From positions 1-10,562 of the forward strand of contig CABUKY010000055.1 in assembly GCA_902492185.1 (NCBI GenBank): 10,562 nucleotides of DNA, in the 5' to 3' direction. This DNA is from an uncultured Collinsella sp. Lineage in GTDB: Bacteria; Actinomycetota; Coriobacteriia; Coriobacteriales; Coriobacteriaceae. Position 1 is the stretch's first letter. Each line of letters starts with the position of its first letter. A model generated the notes under the pieces. The model was given only the letters and a program-made list of their open reading frames with translations, did no database searches and had not been told where the DNA came from. The translations under genes were made by a program, and so were the position numbers. Positions 1-7,409 of this stretch are shown here, piece by piece.

Positions 1-1002
1 AAGCGTGACTACGGCCTTTCCATTGCCGATTTTTACACCAAGGTCTGGTGGCCCGATCTGCAAAAGCTCGCGCAAAAATACGGCATTCGCTATACCGGCG
101 TGATGATCGAAAACTACGAGGACGCGGTCAACCAGACCGAGCCCGCGCGACAGGCCGATACCACGCAGTTCCGCTATTTTGGTGGCATGCTGCTGCAGAT
201 GGGCGGTGAGCTGGGCTTTCACGGCTACAACCATCAGCCTCTGGCGCTCTGGGACACCGACTACGGCACGCTGTACGTCTACAAGACCTGGAAGAACAAA
301 GAGACGCTCGTCGCTTCGCTCAACGAACTTATCGCGTTTCAGGACGAGGTCCTGCCCAATGCTCATGGCTCGGTTTACGTGCCGCCGTCGAATATCCTTT
401 CGGCCCGCGCTCGCAAGCTTATCGGTACCGATGTTCCGCGCATTAAGACCATTGCCAGTACGTATTTTGAGGATGGCACCGACCTGCCGTACGTGCAGGA
501 GTTTGGCGTGGCGAGCGATGGCATTGTGGAGCAGCCACGTATTGTTTCGGGCGGCATGGTCAACGATTCCTATATGCGTCTGGCAGCCGTGTCCGAGCTC
601 AACATGCACTACGTGAGTACGCATTTTATGCACCCGGACGACCTCTTGGACCCCGATCGCGGAGCCAAGGAGGGCTGGGAGGTCTACAAGGGCGGCCTGA
701 CCGACTACCTGGACTGGCTTACCAAGTCGGCGCCCGATCTGCGGCACCAGACGGCGTCGGAGTGCTCCGGTGCCATCCAACGCTTTTCGTCGGTTACGGT
801 GAGCGTGGATACCAGTGTGGATGCCTGGACGCTCAGCCTGGGCAATTTCCACGACGAGGCGTGGCTCATGTTCCGCGCCAACAACGGCGAGCCGGGTGCA
901 GTCACGGGTGGCGAATTGACGCACCTTACGGGCAATCTGTATCTGCTCAAGGCAAATGATAAGACTGTGACGATCGAGCGCAAGGAGGGTGGCGACAAAT
1001 GA
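1..1002 (+). CDS. DUF2194 / PelA-deacetylase-like protein, C-terminal part (5' end outside window)
   Basis: The frame is open from base 1, so the gene starts upstream and about 333 C-terminal residues are visible. The fragment resembles the COG5298/DUF2194 proteins that accompany pelF and pelG in Gram-positive bacteria and probably provide the polysaccharide-deacetylase function that PelA has in Pseudomonas. A GFHGYNHQ stretch has two His codons (220-222 and 232-234) spaced HxxxH, as in the zinc-binding motif of NodB-type deacetylases. A later THFMHPDD stretch (codons 619-642) could supply a catalytic His. The expected first Asp motif would lie upstream and cannot be checked. The last ~80 residues look like a small beta-rich domain. 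The stop overlaps the pelF start (ATGA), so the two are translationally coupled. Family assignment is by recognition of context and motifs; deacetylase activity is inferred. Confidence 0.68.
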   Translation, partial: KRDYGLSIADFYTKVWWPDLQKLAQKYGIRYTGVMIENYEDAVNQTEPARQADTTQFRYFGGMLLQMGGELGFHGYNHQPLALWDTDYGTLYVYKTWKNKETLVASLNELIAFQDEVLPNAHGSVYVPPSNILSARARKLIGTDVPRIKTIASTYFEDGTDLPYVQEFGVASDGIVEQPRIVSGGMVNDSYMRLAAVSELNMHYVSTHFMHPDDLLDPDRGAKEGWEVYKGGLTDYLDWLTKSAPDLRHQTASECSGAIQRFSSVTVSVDTSVDAWTLSLGNFHDEAWLMFRANNGEPGAVTGGELTHLTGNLYLLKANDKTVTIERKEGGDK

Positions 1003-2426
1003 GAATCTGCTTGGTACTCGAGGGTTGCTACCCCTATGTGCACGGCGGCGTATCTACCTGGATGCATGGCTATATCCAGGCCATGCCCGAGCACGAGTTT
1101 GTGCTGTGGGTGATCGGCGCGCATGCTGCCGACCGCGGCAAGTTTGTCTACGAGCTGCCCGGCAACGTGGTCGAGGTGCACGAGGTGTTCCTGGACGATG
1201 CCCTGCGGCTTTCGGGTGAGCAGCACGAAGCCAGTTTTAACGACCGTGAACGCGAGGCGCTACGCCGTCTGGTGTCGCTCTCCAATCCGGACTGGGACGT
1301 GTTATTCGATATCTTCCACCGCCGTCGCGTGCATCCGCTCTCGTTTTTGCAGAGCCGCACGTTTATGGATATCTTTCGCGACGTGTGCCTGGCCGAGTAT
1401 CCCTACACGCCCTTTGCCGATGCATTCCACACCATGCGCTCCATGTTGCTGCCCGTGCTCTACCTTCTGGGCAGCGAGGTGCCGGTGGCCGATGTGTACC
1501 ATGCCATCTCGACCGGCTACGGTGGCCTGCTCGCCTGCCTGGGCTCAAGCGTTCACCATGCGCCGGTGCTGCTGACCGAGCACGGCATTTACACGCGCGA
1601 GCGCGAGGAGGAGATCATTCGCGCCGACTGGGTGGTGCCGTCGTTTAAGGACCGCTGGATTCGCTTTTTCTACCTGCTTTCGGAGGAGATCTATCGTCGC
1701 GCCTTCCGCGTGACCAGTTTGTTCCATAACGCCCGCAAGACGCAGATCGACATGGGCTGCGATGCGGATAAATGCCTGGTCATCCCCAACGGCATCCAGT
1801 TCGATCGCTTTAAGGACATACCCTTAAAGCCCGATGACGGCTGGGTGGACATTGGCGCGGTGGTGCGCCTGGCGCCCATCAAGGACGTCAAGACCATGAT
1901 CTACGCCTTCTTTGAGTTGCATGAGCGCCTGCCGCACGTGCGCCTGCATATTATGGGTGGCGTGGACGACGAGGAATATGGCGCCGAGTGCCATGCGCTG
2001 GTAGAGACATTGGGTGTGCGTGACTTGATCTTTACCGGTCGCGTCGACGTGGTCGAGTACATGGAAAAGCTCGACTTTACCATTTTGACGAGCATCTCGG
2101 AGGGCCAGCCGTTGAGCGTGTTGGAATCGCTGGGCGCGCGTCGCCCCTGCGTGACGACCGAGGTCGGCTGCTGCCGCGAGCTGCTTGAGGGCGCCCCCGG
2201 CGACGACTTTGGCGTGTCCGGATTTGTGAGCCCGCCCATGTATCGCAAGGGTCTGGCCGATGCTATGGAGCGCATGTGCGCGAGCCGTGCCCGCCGCCTG
2301 GAAATGGGGGAGCGCGGCCAGCGTCGCGTGGCGACCTATTACCTACACGAGCAGATGCTCGCCAACTATCGCGCGCTGTACGACGAGACGGCGCGCGCGT
2401 TTGACCTGCCAAGGGAGGGGGAGTAG
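999..2426 (+). CDS. pelF: PelF, GT4-family glycosyltransferase of Pel-type exopolysaccharide synthesis
   Basis: This 475-residue protein has the length and motifs of PelF, the cytosolic GT-B glycosyltransferase that polymerises Pel from a UDP-activated hexosamine (known from Pseudomonas; the exact sugar here is unknown). The N terminus has EGCYPYVHGGVSTW (residues 8-21), the signature glycine loop of the DUF3492/PelF N-terminal domain. The C-terminal Rossmann domain has the retaining-GT EX7E motif, E368-G-Q-P-L-S-V-L-E376, inside SISEGQPLSVLESLG. A nucleotide-binding stretch, VVRLAPIKDVKTMI, lies near residue 290. No signal peptide or membrane segment is seen. The ATG at 999 overlaps the previous stop and follows an AAGGAGGGT ribosome binding site at 982-990. 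pelG follows after 3 bases, and PelG is the expected membrane partner. Confidence in the family is high. Confidence 0.93.
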   Translation: MRICLVLEGCYPYVHGGVSTWMHGYIQAMPEHEFVLWVIGAHAADRGKFVYELPGNVVEVHEVFLDDALRLSGEQHEASFNDREREALRRLVSLSNPDWDVLFDIFHRRRVHPLSFLQSRTFMDIFRDVCLAEYPYTPFADAFHTMRSMLLPVLYLLGSEVPVADVYHAISTGYGGLLACLGSSVHHAPVLLTEHGIYTREREEEIIRADWVVPSFKDRWIRFFYLLSEEIYRRAFRVTSLFHNARKTQIDMGCDADKCLVIPNGIQFDRFKDIPLKPDDGWVDIGAVVRLAPIKDVKTMIYAFFELHERLPHVRLHIMGGVDDEEYGAECHALVETLGVRDLIFTGRVDVVEYMEKLDFTILTSISEGQPLSVLESLGARRPCVTTEVGCCRELLEGAPGDDFGVSGFVSPPMYRKGLADAMERMCASRARRLEMGERGQRRVATYYLHEQMLANYRALYDETARAFDLPREGE

Positions 2427-2429
2427 TCG

Positions 2430-3974
2430 GTGGCCGGAATCGGTTTTGAGCTCAAACGCCTGTTTAAGCGCAAGGGCCTGTTTGCCACGATGCGCGCCTA
2501 TGGCTACGCCGGCATCGTGTGCACGGGCCCCATGCTGCTGGGCGTGCTGCTGCAGGTGGGCATCTTGGTGCTGTGCGGTCTGTGGGGCGTGGGACGCGCC
2601 AACCAGGATCTGCTGGTGTGCATGGTGACCTATACGCTGCTGGCCTCGCTCACCCTCACAAGCTTTTTCTCCATGCCGGTCACGCGCTTTCTGGCCGACA
2701 TGCTGTTTGCCGAGCGCGAAGAAGAGGTCTTGCCCTCGTTTTGGGGCTCCAACGCCATCATGCTCGTCGTAGGGACCGTGCTTTACGGCATCTTTTTGCT
2801 GTTCTCGGGCGCCACGCTGCTGCAGGGGCTGCTGTGCCTGTGGCTCTTCAACATTATGATCGTCAACTGGAACGGCATGAGCTACCTCACGGCTATTAAG
2901 GACTACCGCGGCATTCTGTATAGTTTTGCCTGCGCGATTGCCGTGGCTTGCGTATGCGCGCTTGTTGCGCTGACGTTGGGCCTGCCGCCGGTGGAGAGTT
3001 TGCTGGCTTCGATCGCCGTGGGCTACGGCGTCATGCTCGTCTGGGACGTGGTGCTGCTCTACCGGTATTTTCCTCAGAGCGATCGCAGCCCCTGGCTCTT
3101 TTTGCGCTGGCTCGACCAGTTTATGCCGCTGGCGCTCACGGGCCTGTTTACCAACTTGGGACTCTTTGCGCACCTGGTGATTATTTGGGCAGGGCCCATT
3201 GGCGTGCAGGTCAAGGGCTTGTTTTACGGCGCGCCCTATCATGATGTGCCGGCGCTCATCGCGTTTTTGACCATTCTGGTCACGACCGTCAACTTTGTGG
3301 TGTCGGTCGAAGTCAACTTCTATCCGCGCTACCGCGACTACTACGGCCTGTTTAACGACGGTGGCGTGGTGGGCGACATCGTGGTGGCCGAGGAGGAAAT
3401 GCTCGCCACGCTCAACCGGGAGCTGCGGTTTTGCGCGCTCAAGCAGCTGTTTGTGACGGCAGCGGTCATCTCGCTCGAGACCACGGTGCTCTCGGCCCTG
3501 CCACTGGGCTTCAACAACCTGATGCACGGGTATTTCCGCACGCTGTGCGTGGGCTTTGGCCTGTATGCCGTGGGCAATACAGTGATGCTCATCTTGCTGT
3601 ACTTTACCGACTACAAGGGGGCCGTGATGGCATCGGGGCTGTTTGCCGGTGTGGCCGGGCTGGCGACTGCCGTGTCGTTGCTTTTGCCGCAGCAGTTTTA
3701 CGGCTTTGGCTTTTTGTTGGGTGCAGCGGTGTTTTTTATCGTGGCGCTTCTGCGGCTCGATACCTATACCGCCAACTTGCCGTATCGTATCCTGAGCCAG
3801 CAGCCCATTGTGGCGACCGACAAAACGGGTCGCTTTACACAGCTGGGCCGCTTGCTCGACCGTGCCGAGCAGCGCTATGAGGAAGGTCGCCATAAGGGTG
3901 AGCCATATGGCGCGTTTGAGCGCGCAGTAGTTCACGTGTATCGCAACCATTGGGGATGTTCTGATGACCGATAG
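2430..3974 (+). CDS. pelG: PelG, polytopic membrane transporter of Pel-type exopolysaccharide
   Basis: The 514-residue protein begins MAGIGFELKRLFKRKGLF, the characteristic amphipathic basic N terminus of PelG. It shows about 12 hydrophobic segments (roughly residues 24-52, 60-84, 107-127, 130-150, 163-183, 190-210, 230-252, 272-294, 345-367, 373-395, 400-420, 424-442), as in the MOP flippase superfamily. The segment NFVVSVEVNFYPRYRDYY in the large mid-protein loop region is also PelG-like. The C-terminal ~70 residues are hydrophilic and probably cytosolic. In Pseudomonas, PelG sits in the inner-membrane complex with PelD, PelE and PelF and moves the polymer across the membrane. The start is GTG at 2430, 9 bases after an AAGGGAGGGGG ribosome binding site (2411-2421) that overlaps the pelF end. 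The 3' end overlaps the next gene by 11 bases. Confidence 0.93.
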   Translation: MAGIGFELKRLFKRKGLFATMRAYGYAGIVCTGPMLLGVLLQVGILVLCGLWGVGRANQDLLVCMVTYTLLASLTLTSFFSMPVTRFLADMLFAEREEEVLPSFWGSNAIMLVVGTVLYGIFLLFSGATLLQGLLCLWLFNIMIVNWNGMSYLTAIKDYRGILYSFACAIAVACVCALVALTLGLPPVESLLASIAVGYGVMLVWDVVLLYRYFPQSDRSPWLFLRWLDQFMPLALTGLFTNLGLFAHLVIIWAGPIGVQVKGLFYGAPYHDVPALIAFLTILVTTVNFVVSVEVNFYPRYRDYYGLFNDGGVVGDIVVAEEEMLATLNRELRFCALKQLFVTAAVISLETTVLSALPLGFNNLMHGYFRTLCVGFGLYAVGNTVMLILLYFTDYKGAVMASGLFAGVAGLATAVSLLLPQQFYGFGFLLGAAVFFIVALLRLDTYTANLPYRILSQQPIVATDKTGRFTQLGRLLDRAEQRYEEGRHKGEPYGAFERAVVHVYRNHWGCSDDR

Positions 3975-5733
3975 AATGATGTCCCGCCGTCGCCTGTTTG
4001 AGGCGGCTGCCGGTGCGCTGTTGCTTTCGGGCTGCTCGGTGCAGGAAGACTCCTCGACCAAAAAGGTCAAAAAGCAGGACAAGATTAAAAAGGCCGAGGC
4101 CTCCGATCAGTCCAAGCATCTTCGCGATAAAGATGAGCTGTACGAGGTCTACGACGACTCGGGTATTGTGACCATGTACCTGACGGTCTCACGCGGCAAC
4201 AGCTCCGAGAACACCGACCACAGCTGGGCCGAGATCAACACGTACTCGGTGTATGACTATGCCGACATGGGCGTGACGCGCTATCAGGTTATGGGCCTGC
4301 TGCAGCTGGGCGACGAAGACGGCCCGGTGGCCGGCGAGGTTGGCTATGGCGAGGAAGCGCCCAATGCCACCGTGCAGGTGCGCGGTCAGACATCGAGCAA
4401 CAACTCGCAAAAGAATTACAAGGTGGAGCTCAAAAAGGGCAAGGGTACCTGGCGCCAACAGCGCGCGATTGCGCTCAACAAGCACATGGGCGAGGGTATG
4501 CGTTTTCGCAACAAGATGGCCTACGACCTTATTCGCGGGATTCCCCAGATGATGGGCCTGCGCACGCAGTTTGTGCATCTGTGGGTGTGCGACCAGACCG
4601 AAAAGTCCAACGATACCTTTCAGGACTACGGCCTGTTTACACAGGTGGAGCAGCTCAACAAGACGGCGCTTAAGGCACATGGCCTGGATAAGAGCGGGCA
4701 CCTGTACAAGGTGAACAGCTTTGATTTCCATCGCTACGAGGACACCATTAAACTTTCCGACGATCCCGACTACAACCAGGCAAACTTTGAGGGCATGCTC
4801 GAGATTAAGGGCGATTCGGACCACACGAAGCTCATCGAGATGCTCGATGCGCTCAACGACGAATCGCAAAAGATCGATGACGTGCTCGACACCCACTTTG
4901 ATTCTGAGAATCTGGTTTATTGGCTGGCGTTTCAGATTCTGACGGGCAACTGCGATACGCAGAACCGTAACTGCTATCTGTACAGTCCTCTCAACTCAAA
5001 TACCTGGTACTTTTTAGATTGGGATAACGATGGCATGCTGCGTAAGCTGGAGCTTTCTCTTACCGGGTTTTCGGACTACTCGAGCTGGGAGCGCGGTGCA
5101 AGCAACTACTGGGGCAACGTGTTGTTTAACCGCGCGTTGCGCAGTAAGTCGTTCCGCAGCGAACTCGACCGTGCCGTCAAGGACTTGCGCTCGTATTTGA
5201 CCGAGACTCGCCTGACCAAGATGATCAAGCACTACCGCGAGGTTACTGAATCGCTGGTCTTTGCTTCGCCCGATATCGACCATCTGCCTGTCACCAAGGA
5301 CCAATACGAGCAGATCGCCGCGGCGATTCCCTCCGAGATCGAGGAGAACTATAAGAGCTTTCGCGAGAGTTTTAAAAAGCCCATGCCGTTCTACATCGGC
5401 GTGCCGCAGATCGATAACGGTAAGCTGCGTATTAACTGGGATGCGTCCTACGACTTTGAGTCGCGCGACATTCGCTACACCGTGGAGCTTGCGCGTGACT
5501 ATGCCATTAGCGACGTGGTCTTTAAGGGTGAGGACGTGCTGCTTCCCGAGGTGATCTGCGATGCGCCCGATACCGGCCAGTATTTTGTGCGCGTGCGTGC
5601 CACCAACTCCGACGGTTATAGGCAAGATGCGTTTGACTACTATGTGACCGACGACGGCAAGCACTACGGCATGAAGTGCTTTTACGTGCAAGACGGCGGT
5701 AAAGTCGTGGAGGATACGTATGAGGAGGGCTAG
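3964..5733 (+). CDS. CotH-kinase-family exported lipoprotein with C-terminal beta-sandwich-like domain
   Basis: The N terminus carries SRRRLF (residues 7-12), a short hydrophobic run and the lipobox L21-S-G-C24, so this is a predicted lipoprotein anchored outside the membrane. The double arginine suggests Tat export, though the basic n-region would also suit Sec. A lysine-rich linker follows (about 25-60). The CotH domain spans about 65-440: the nucleotide-loop-like VRGQTSSNNSQKNYKVEL (R140-G-Q-T-S-S), DTQNRN with D331 and N336, and WYFLDWDND (W348-D356), matching the catalytic Asp/Asn and metal-binding Asp of CotH kinases. Residues about 475-570 look like an Fn3-type beta-sandwich (RYTVELARD, YFVRVRATNSDGY). 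CotH of Bacillus phosphorylates coat proteins; the substrate here is unknown. It overlaps pelG by 11 bases and the VTC gene by 14. In-frame ATGs at 3976 and 3979 are alternative starts and would keep the signal peptide. Confidence 0.9.
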   Translation: MTDRMMSRRRLFEAAAGALLLSGCSVQEDSSTKKVKKQDKIKKAEASDQSKHLRDKDELYEVYDDSGIVTMYLTVSRGNSSENTDHSWAEINTYSVYDYADMGVTRYQVMGLLQLGDEDGPVAGEVGYGEEAPNATVQVRGQTSSNNSQKNYKVELKKGKGTWRQQRAIALNKHMGEGMRFRNKMAYDLIRGIPQMMGLRTQFVHLWVCDQTEKSNDTFQDYGLFTQVEQLNKTALKAHGLDKSGHLYKVNSFDFHRYEDTIKLSDDPDYNQANFEGMLEIKGDSDHTKLIEMLDALNDESQKIDDVLDTHFDSENLVYWLAFQILTGNCDTQNRNCYLYSPLNSNTWYFLDWDNDGMLRKLELSLTGFSDYSSWERGASNYWGNVLFNRALRSKSFRSELDRAVKDLRSYLTETRLTKMIKHYREVTESLVFASPDIDHLPVTKDQYEQIAAAIPSEIEENYKSFRESFKKPMPFYIGVPQIDNGKLRINWDASYDFESRDIRYTVELARDYAISDVVFKGEDVLLPEVICDAPDTGQYFVRVRATNSDGYRQDAFDYYVTDDGKHYGMKCFYVQDGGKVVEDTYEEG

Positions 5734-6511
5734 CGCGCTGCTTGAGCGCTTGGCGGCCCCGCCTGTGCGTACCACGCAGGAGCGTTACCGCCACGAGCTC
5801 AAATATCTCATTAACGAGGGCGAGCACGCTGCGCTTGCCTGTCGCATGGCGCCGGTGTTTAAGCTGGACAAGCATGCGCGGGCGGGCGGTTACACTATTC
5901 GCAGCCTGTATTTTGACGACTACTGCAACTCGGCCTACAAGGAAAAAGACGCCGGCATTCTCATGCGCAAAAAGTATCGCGTGCGCATCTATAACGGCAG
6001 CGACAAGGTGATTAAGCTCGAGCGCAAAAAGAAGTACGGCAGCTGGATCTACAAGGAGGACGCGCCGCTTACGCGCGGCGAGTTTGAGCAGATTTTGGCT
6101 GGCGACTACGGCTTTTTGCTGAGGAGCACCTATCCGCTCTGTCGCGAGTTCTACATCGAGTGCATCTGCAACATGATGCGCCCGCGGACCATCGTGGACT
6201 ACGAGCGCGAGCCGTGGGTGATGGATGAGGGCACCGTGCGCATTACGTTTGACATGAACGTGCGTGCCGCGGTGGGAAGCTTCGATATCTTTGACGCGAC
6301 GCTGCCCGCGTTGCCGGTCCTGGAGCCCGGCAAGCTGGTGATGGAGGTCAAGTTTACGGAGTTTTGTCCGCAGCTGGTGCGCGATATGGTGCCGCCGGGC
6401 GCGGCCGAACTCACGGCGGTCTCTAAGTACTGCCTGTGTTATGACAAGACCGCCTACCTGCGCGGATTTAATTACTGGGAATCGGATTTTGAGAACCGAG
6501 GGGATATTTAG
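5720..6511 (+). CDS. VTC-domain protein, putative polyphosphate polymerase
   Basis: The 263-residue protein is almost entirely one VTC domain, the tunnel-fold polyphosphate polymerase domain first defined in yeast Vtc4, which builds polyphosphate from ATP. Charged residues expected to line the tunnel are visible in order: YRHELKY (R24, E26, K28), TIRSLYFDD (R61, D66, D67), KYRVRIYN (K85, R87, R89), KLERKK (K99, E101, K103), VDYERE (R163), VRITFD (R174), VMEVKF (E209, K211) and VSKYCL (K236). It has no signal peptide, SPX domain or membrane segment, so it is probably cytosolic, perhaps docked to the DUF4956 protein encoded 3 bases downstream. The ATG at 5720 overlaps the cotH end by 14 bases and follows GGAGG at 5709-5713. 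Bacterial members of this family are little characterised, so polyphosphate synthesis here is a family-based inference. Confidence 0.88.
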   Translation: MRRASALLERLAAPPVRTTQERYRHELKYLINEGEHAALACRMAPVFKLDKHARAGGYTIRSLYFDDYCNSAYKEKDAGILMRKKYRVRIYNGSDKVIKLERKKKYGSWIYKEDAPLTRGEFEQILAGDYGFLLRSTYPLCREFYIECICNMMRPRTIVDYEREPWVMDEGTVRITFDMNVRAAVGSFDIFDATLPALPVLEPGKLVMEVKFTEFCPQLVRDMVPPGAAELTAVSKYCLCYDKTAYLRGFNYWESDFENRGDI

Positions 6512-6514
6512 ACC

Positions 6515-7180
6515 ATGAGCACCAGGGACTTTTTTAAGAACTCCGTCTTGGAGGCGTTTGGCCAGGTCGACCCTGCCAAGATTGGCCTGTCGCTGCTCGT
6601 GGCGCTCGCCATGGGCATCCTGATCTATTACGTGTACAAGCGCTTTTTTACCGGCGTGGTGTATTCGCGCAGCTTTGCCGTGACACTCGTGGGCATGTGC
6701 GTGCTTACCTGCATGGTCACGCTCGCGATCTCGACGAACGTGGTCATCTCGCTCGGTATGGTGGGTGCTCTGTCTATCGTCCGCTATCGTACGGCGGTCA
6801 AGGACCCGCTCGACCTGCTGTACCTATTTTGGGCCATTACCACGGGCATTACGGCGGGAGCCGGCATGTATGCGCTTGTGGGGCTCACGGCAGTTGTGAT
6901 CGTGGTGATGATCGCCGGATTTGCGAGCCATCAGGACAAGGCGCGCGTGTACATGATGGTCATCCACTACACGGGCCAGACCACTGGCGACGATATCGTG
7001 CGCGCATTTGGCCGCACCAAGTTTACCGTCAAGTCCAAGACCATGCGCGGCGACAAGGTCGAAATGGCCGCCGAGGTGTTCTCGGACGGTGTGGATATGC
7101 CGTATGCCGACGCCATTCGCGCGCTCGACGGCGTGGAGGACCTGACGTTGATCCAATACAACGGCGAGTACCACGGGTAA
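6515..7180 (+). CDS. DUF4956 integral membrane protein
   Basis: The 221-residue protein has hydrophobic segments at about residues 22-42, 52-73, 76-90 and 100-150. The core motif is SLGMVGALSIVRYRTAVKDP (residues 79-98), followed by LFWAITTGITAGAGMY; both are typical of DUF4956 proteins. The remaining ~70 residues (VYMMVIHYTGQ onward) are hydrophilic, have an alternating beta/alpha pattern like a small ACT or ferredoxin-like domain, and are probably cytosolic. DUF4956 genes are often next to VTC-domain genes, as here, so a membrane partner for the polyphosphate polymerase is a reasonable inference; no activity is established. The ATG at 6515 follows GAGGGGAT (6498-6505) that overlaps the end of the VTC gene. 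This is the last gene of the operon: a hairpin lies 7 bases after its stop. Confidence 0.88.
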   Translation: MSTRDFFKNSVLEAFGQVDPAKIGLSLLVALAMGILIYYVYKRFFTGVVYSRSFAVTLVGMCVLTCMVTLAISTNVVISLGMVGALSIVRYRTAVKDPLDLLYLFWAITTGITAGAGMYALVGLTAVVIVVMIAGFASHQDKARVYMMVIHYTGQTTGDDIVRAFGRTKFTVKSKTMRGDKVEMAAEVFSDGVDMPYADAIRALDGVEDLTLIQYNGEYHG

Positions 7181-7186
7181 CTATGT

Positions 7187-7210
7187 TCCGGCGTTCTAAC
7201 GAACGCCGGA
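7187..7210 (+). terminator. Perfect hairpin after the exopolysaccharide operon, possible terminator
   Basis: Arms TCCGGCGTTC (7187-7196) and GAACGCCGGA (7201-7210) are perfect 10-bp complements around a TAAC loop. The hairpin starts 7 bases after the DUF4956 stop. There is no T-run on either side, so it may act as an RNA 3'-end stabiliser, a factor-assisted terminator or a transcription barrier rather than a classic intrinsic terminator. Confidence 0.5.
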
Positions 7211-7224
7211 CCGCTCGATGCTGC

Positions 7225-7324
7225 GCGGGCATCTGCCGGTCGATCTGCCGCTCAAACCGTCGCTCGCGTACATATAGTACGCTTCGCTCCTCTTTCGCGG
7301 CACCTCGCCTCGGCAGCTGCCCGC
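7225..7324. repeat. Imperfect intergenic inverted repeat with a nested hairpin
   Basis: The outer arms GCGGGCATCTGCCG (7225-7238) and CGGCAGCTGCCCGC (7311-7324) pair at 13 of 14 positions. Inside lies a second hairpin, GCGTAC (7266-7271) and GTACGC (7277-7282), with loop ATATA. The right arm also contains the 10-bp palindrome GGCAGCTGCC (7312-7321). No plausible gene is seen between 7181 and 7382. The layout is compatible with a palindromic intergenic repeat element or a structured RNA region; copy number elsewhere in the genome is unknown. Confidence 0.45.
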
Positions 7325-7357
7325 TCGCTGGCGTATGCTCGACCTGGGTGGGCCGAT

Positions 7358-7388
7358 TTGGTTCGCATGCCTTCTTCACGGGTATCAT
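7358..7388 (+). promoter_or_regulatory. Putative promoter of the LacI-family gene
   Basis: A TATCAT hexamer (7383-7388) matches the -10 consensus at five of six positions. TTGGTT (7358-7363) is a weaker -35 candidate with a long 19-base spacer. The operator at 7391-7404 lies directly downstream, where transcription would begin, which supports the assignment. Confidence 0.42.
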
Positions 7389-7390
7389 GG

Positions 7391-7404
7391 TGAAAGCGAT
7401 TTCA
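7391..7404. promoter_or_regulatory. LacI-family operator at the repressor's own promoter
   Basis: TGAAAGCGATTTCA is a near-perfect palindrome: TGAAA and TTTCA arms around a central CG, as expected for LacI/CcpA-family sites. It matches the two sites before the PTS gene at 12 of 14 positions. It sits just after the putative -10, so binding would block initiation; autoregulation is inferred. Confidence 0.62.
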
Positions 7405-7409
7405 ATGAT

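Noticed and set aside
2343..4082. Long open frame on the minus strand opposite pelG
   Set aside because: Its translation is rich in His, Gln and Arg with no family-like motif, as expected for an antisense shadow of GC-rich coding sequence; the plus-strand PelG is clear.
4189..5775. Minus-strand open frames opposite the CotH gene (4189-4896 and 5014-5775)
   Set aside because: They have repetitive hydrophobic/His composition and no motifs; the plus-strand lipoprotein explains the coding signal.
7266..7282. GCGTAC-ATATA-GTACGC as a second regulator site
   Set aside because: It does not resemble the LacI-type sites and lies about 100 bases before the promoter; it is better described as part of the nested inverted repeat.
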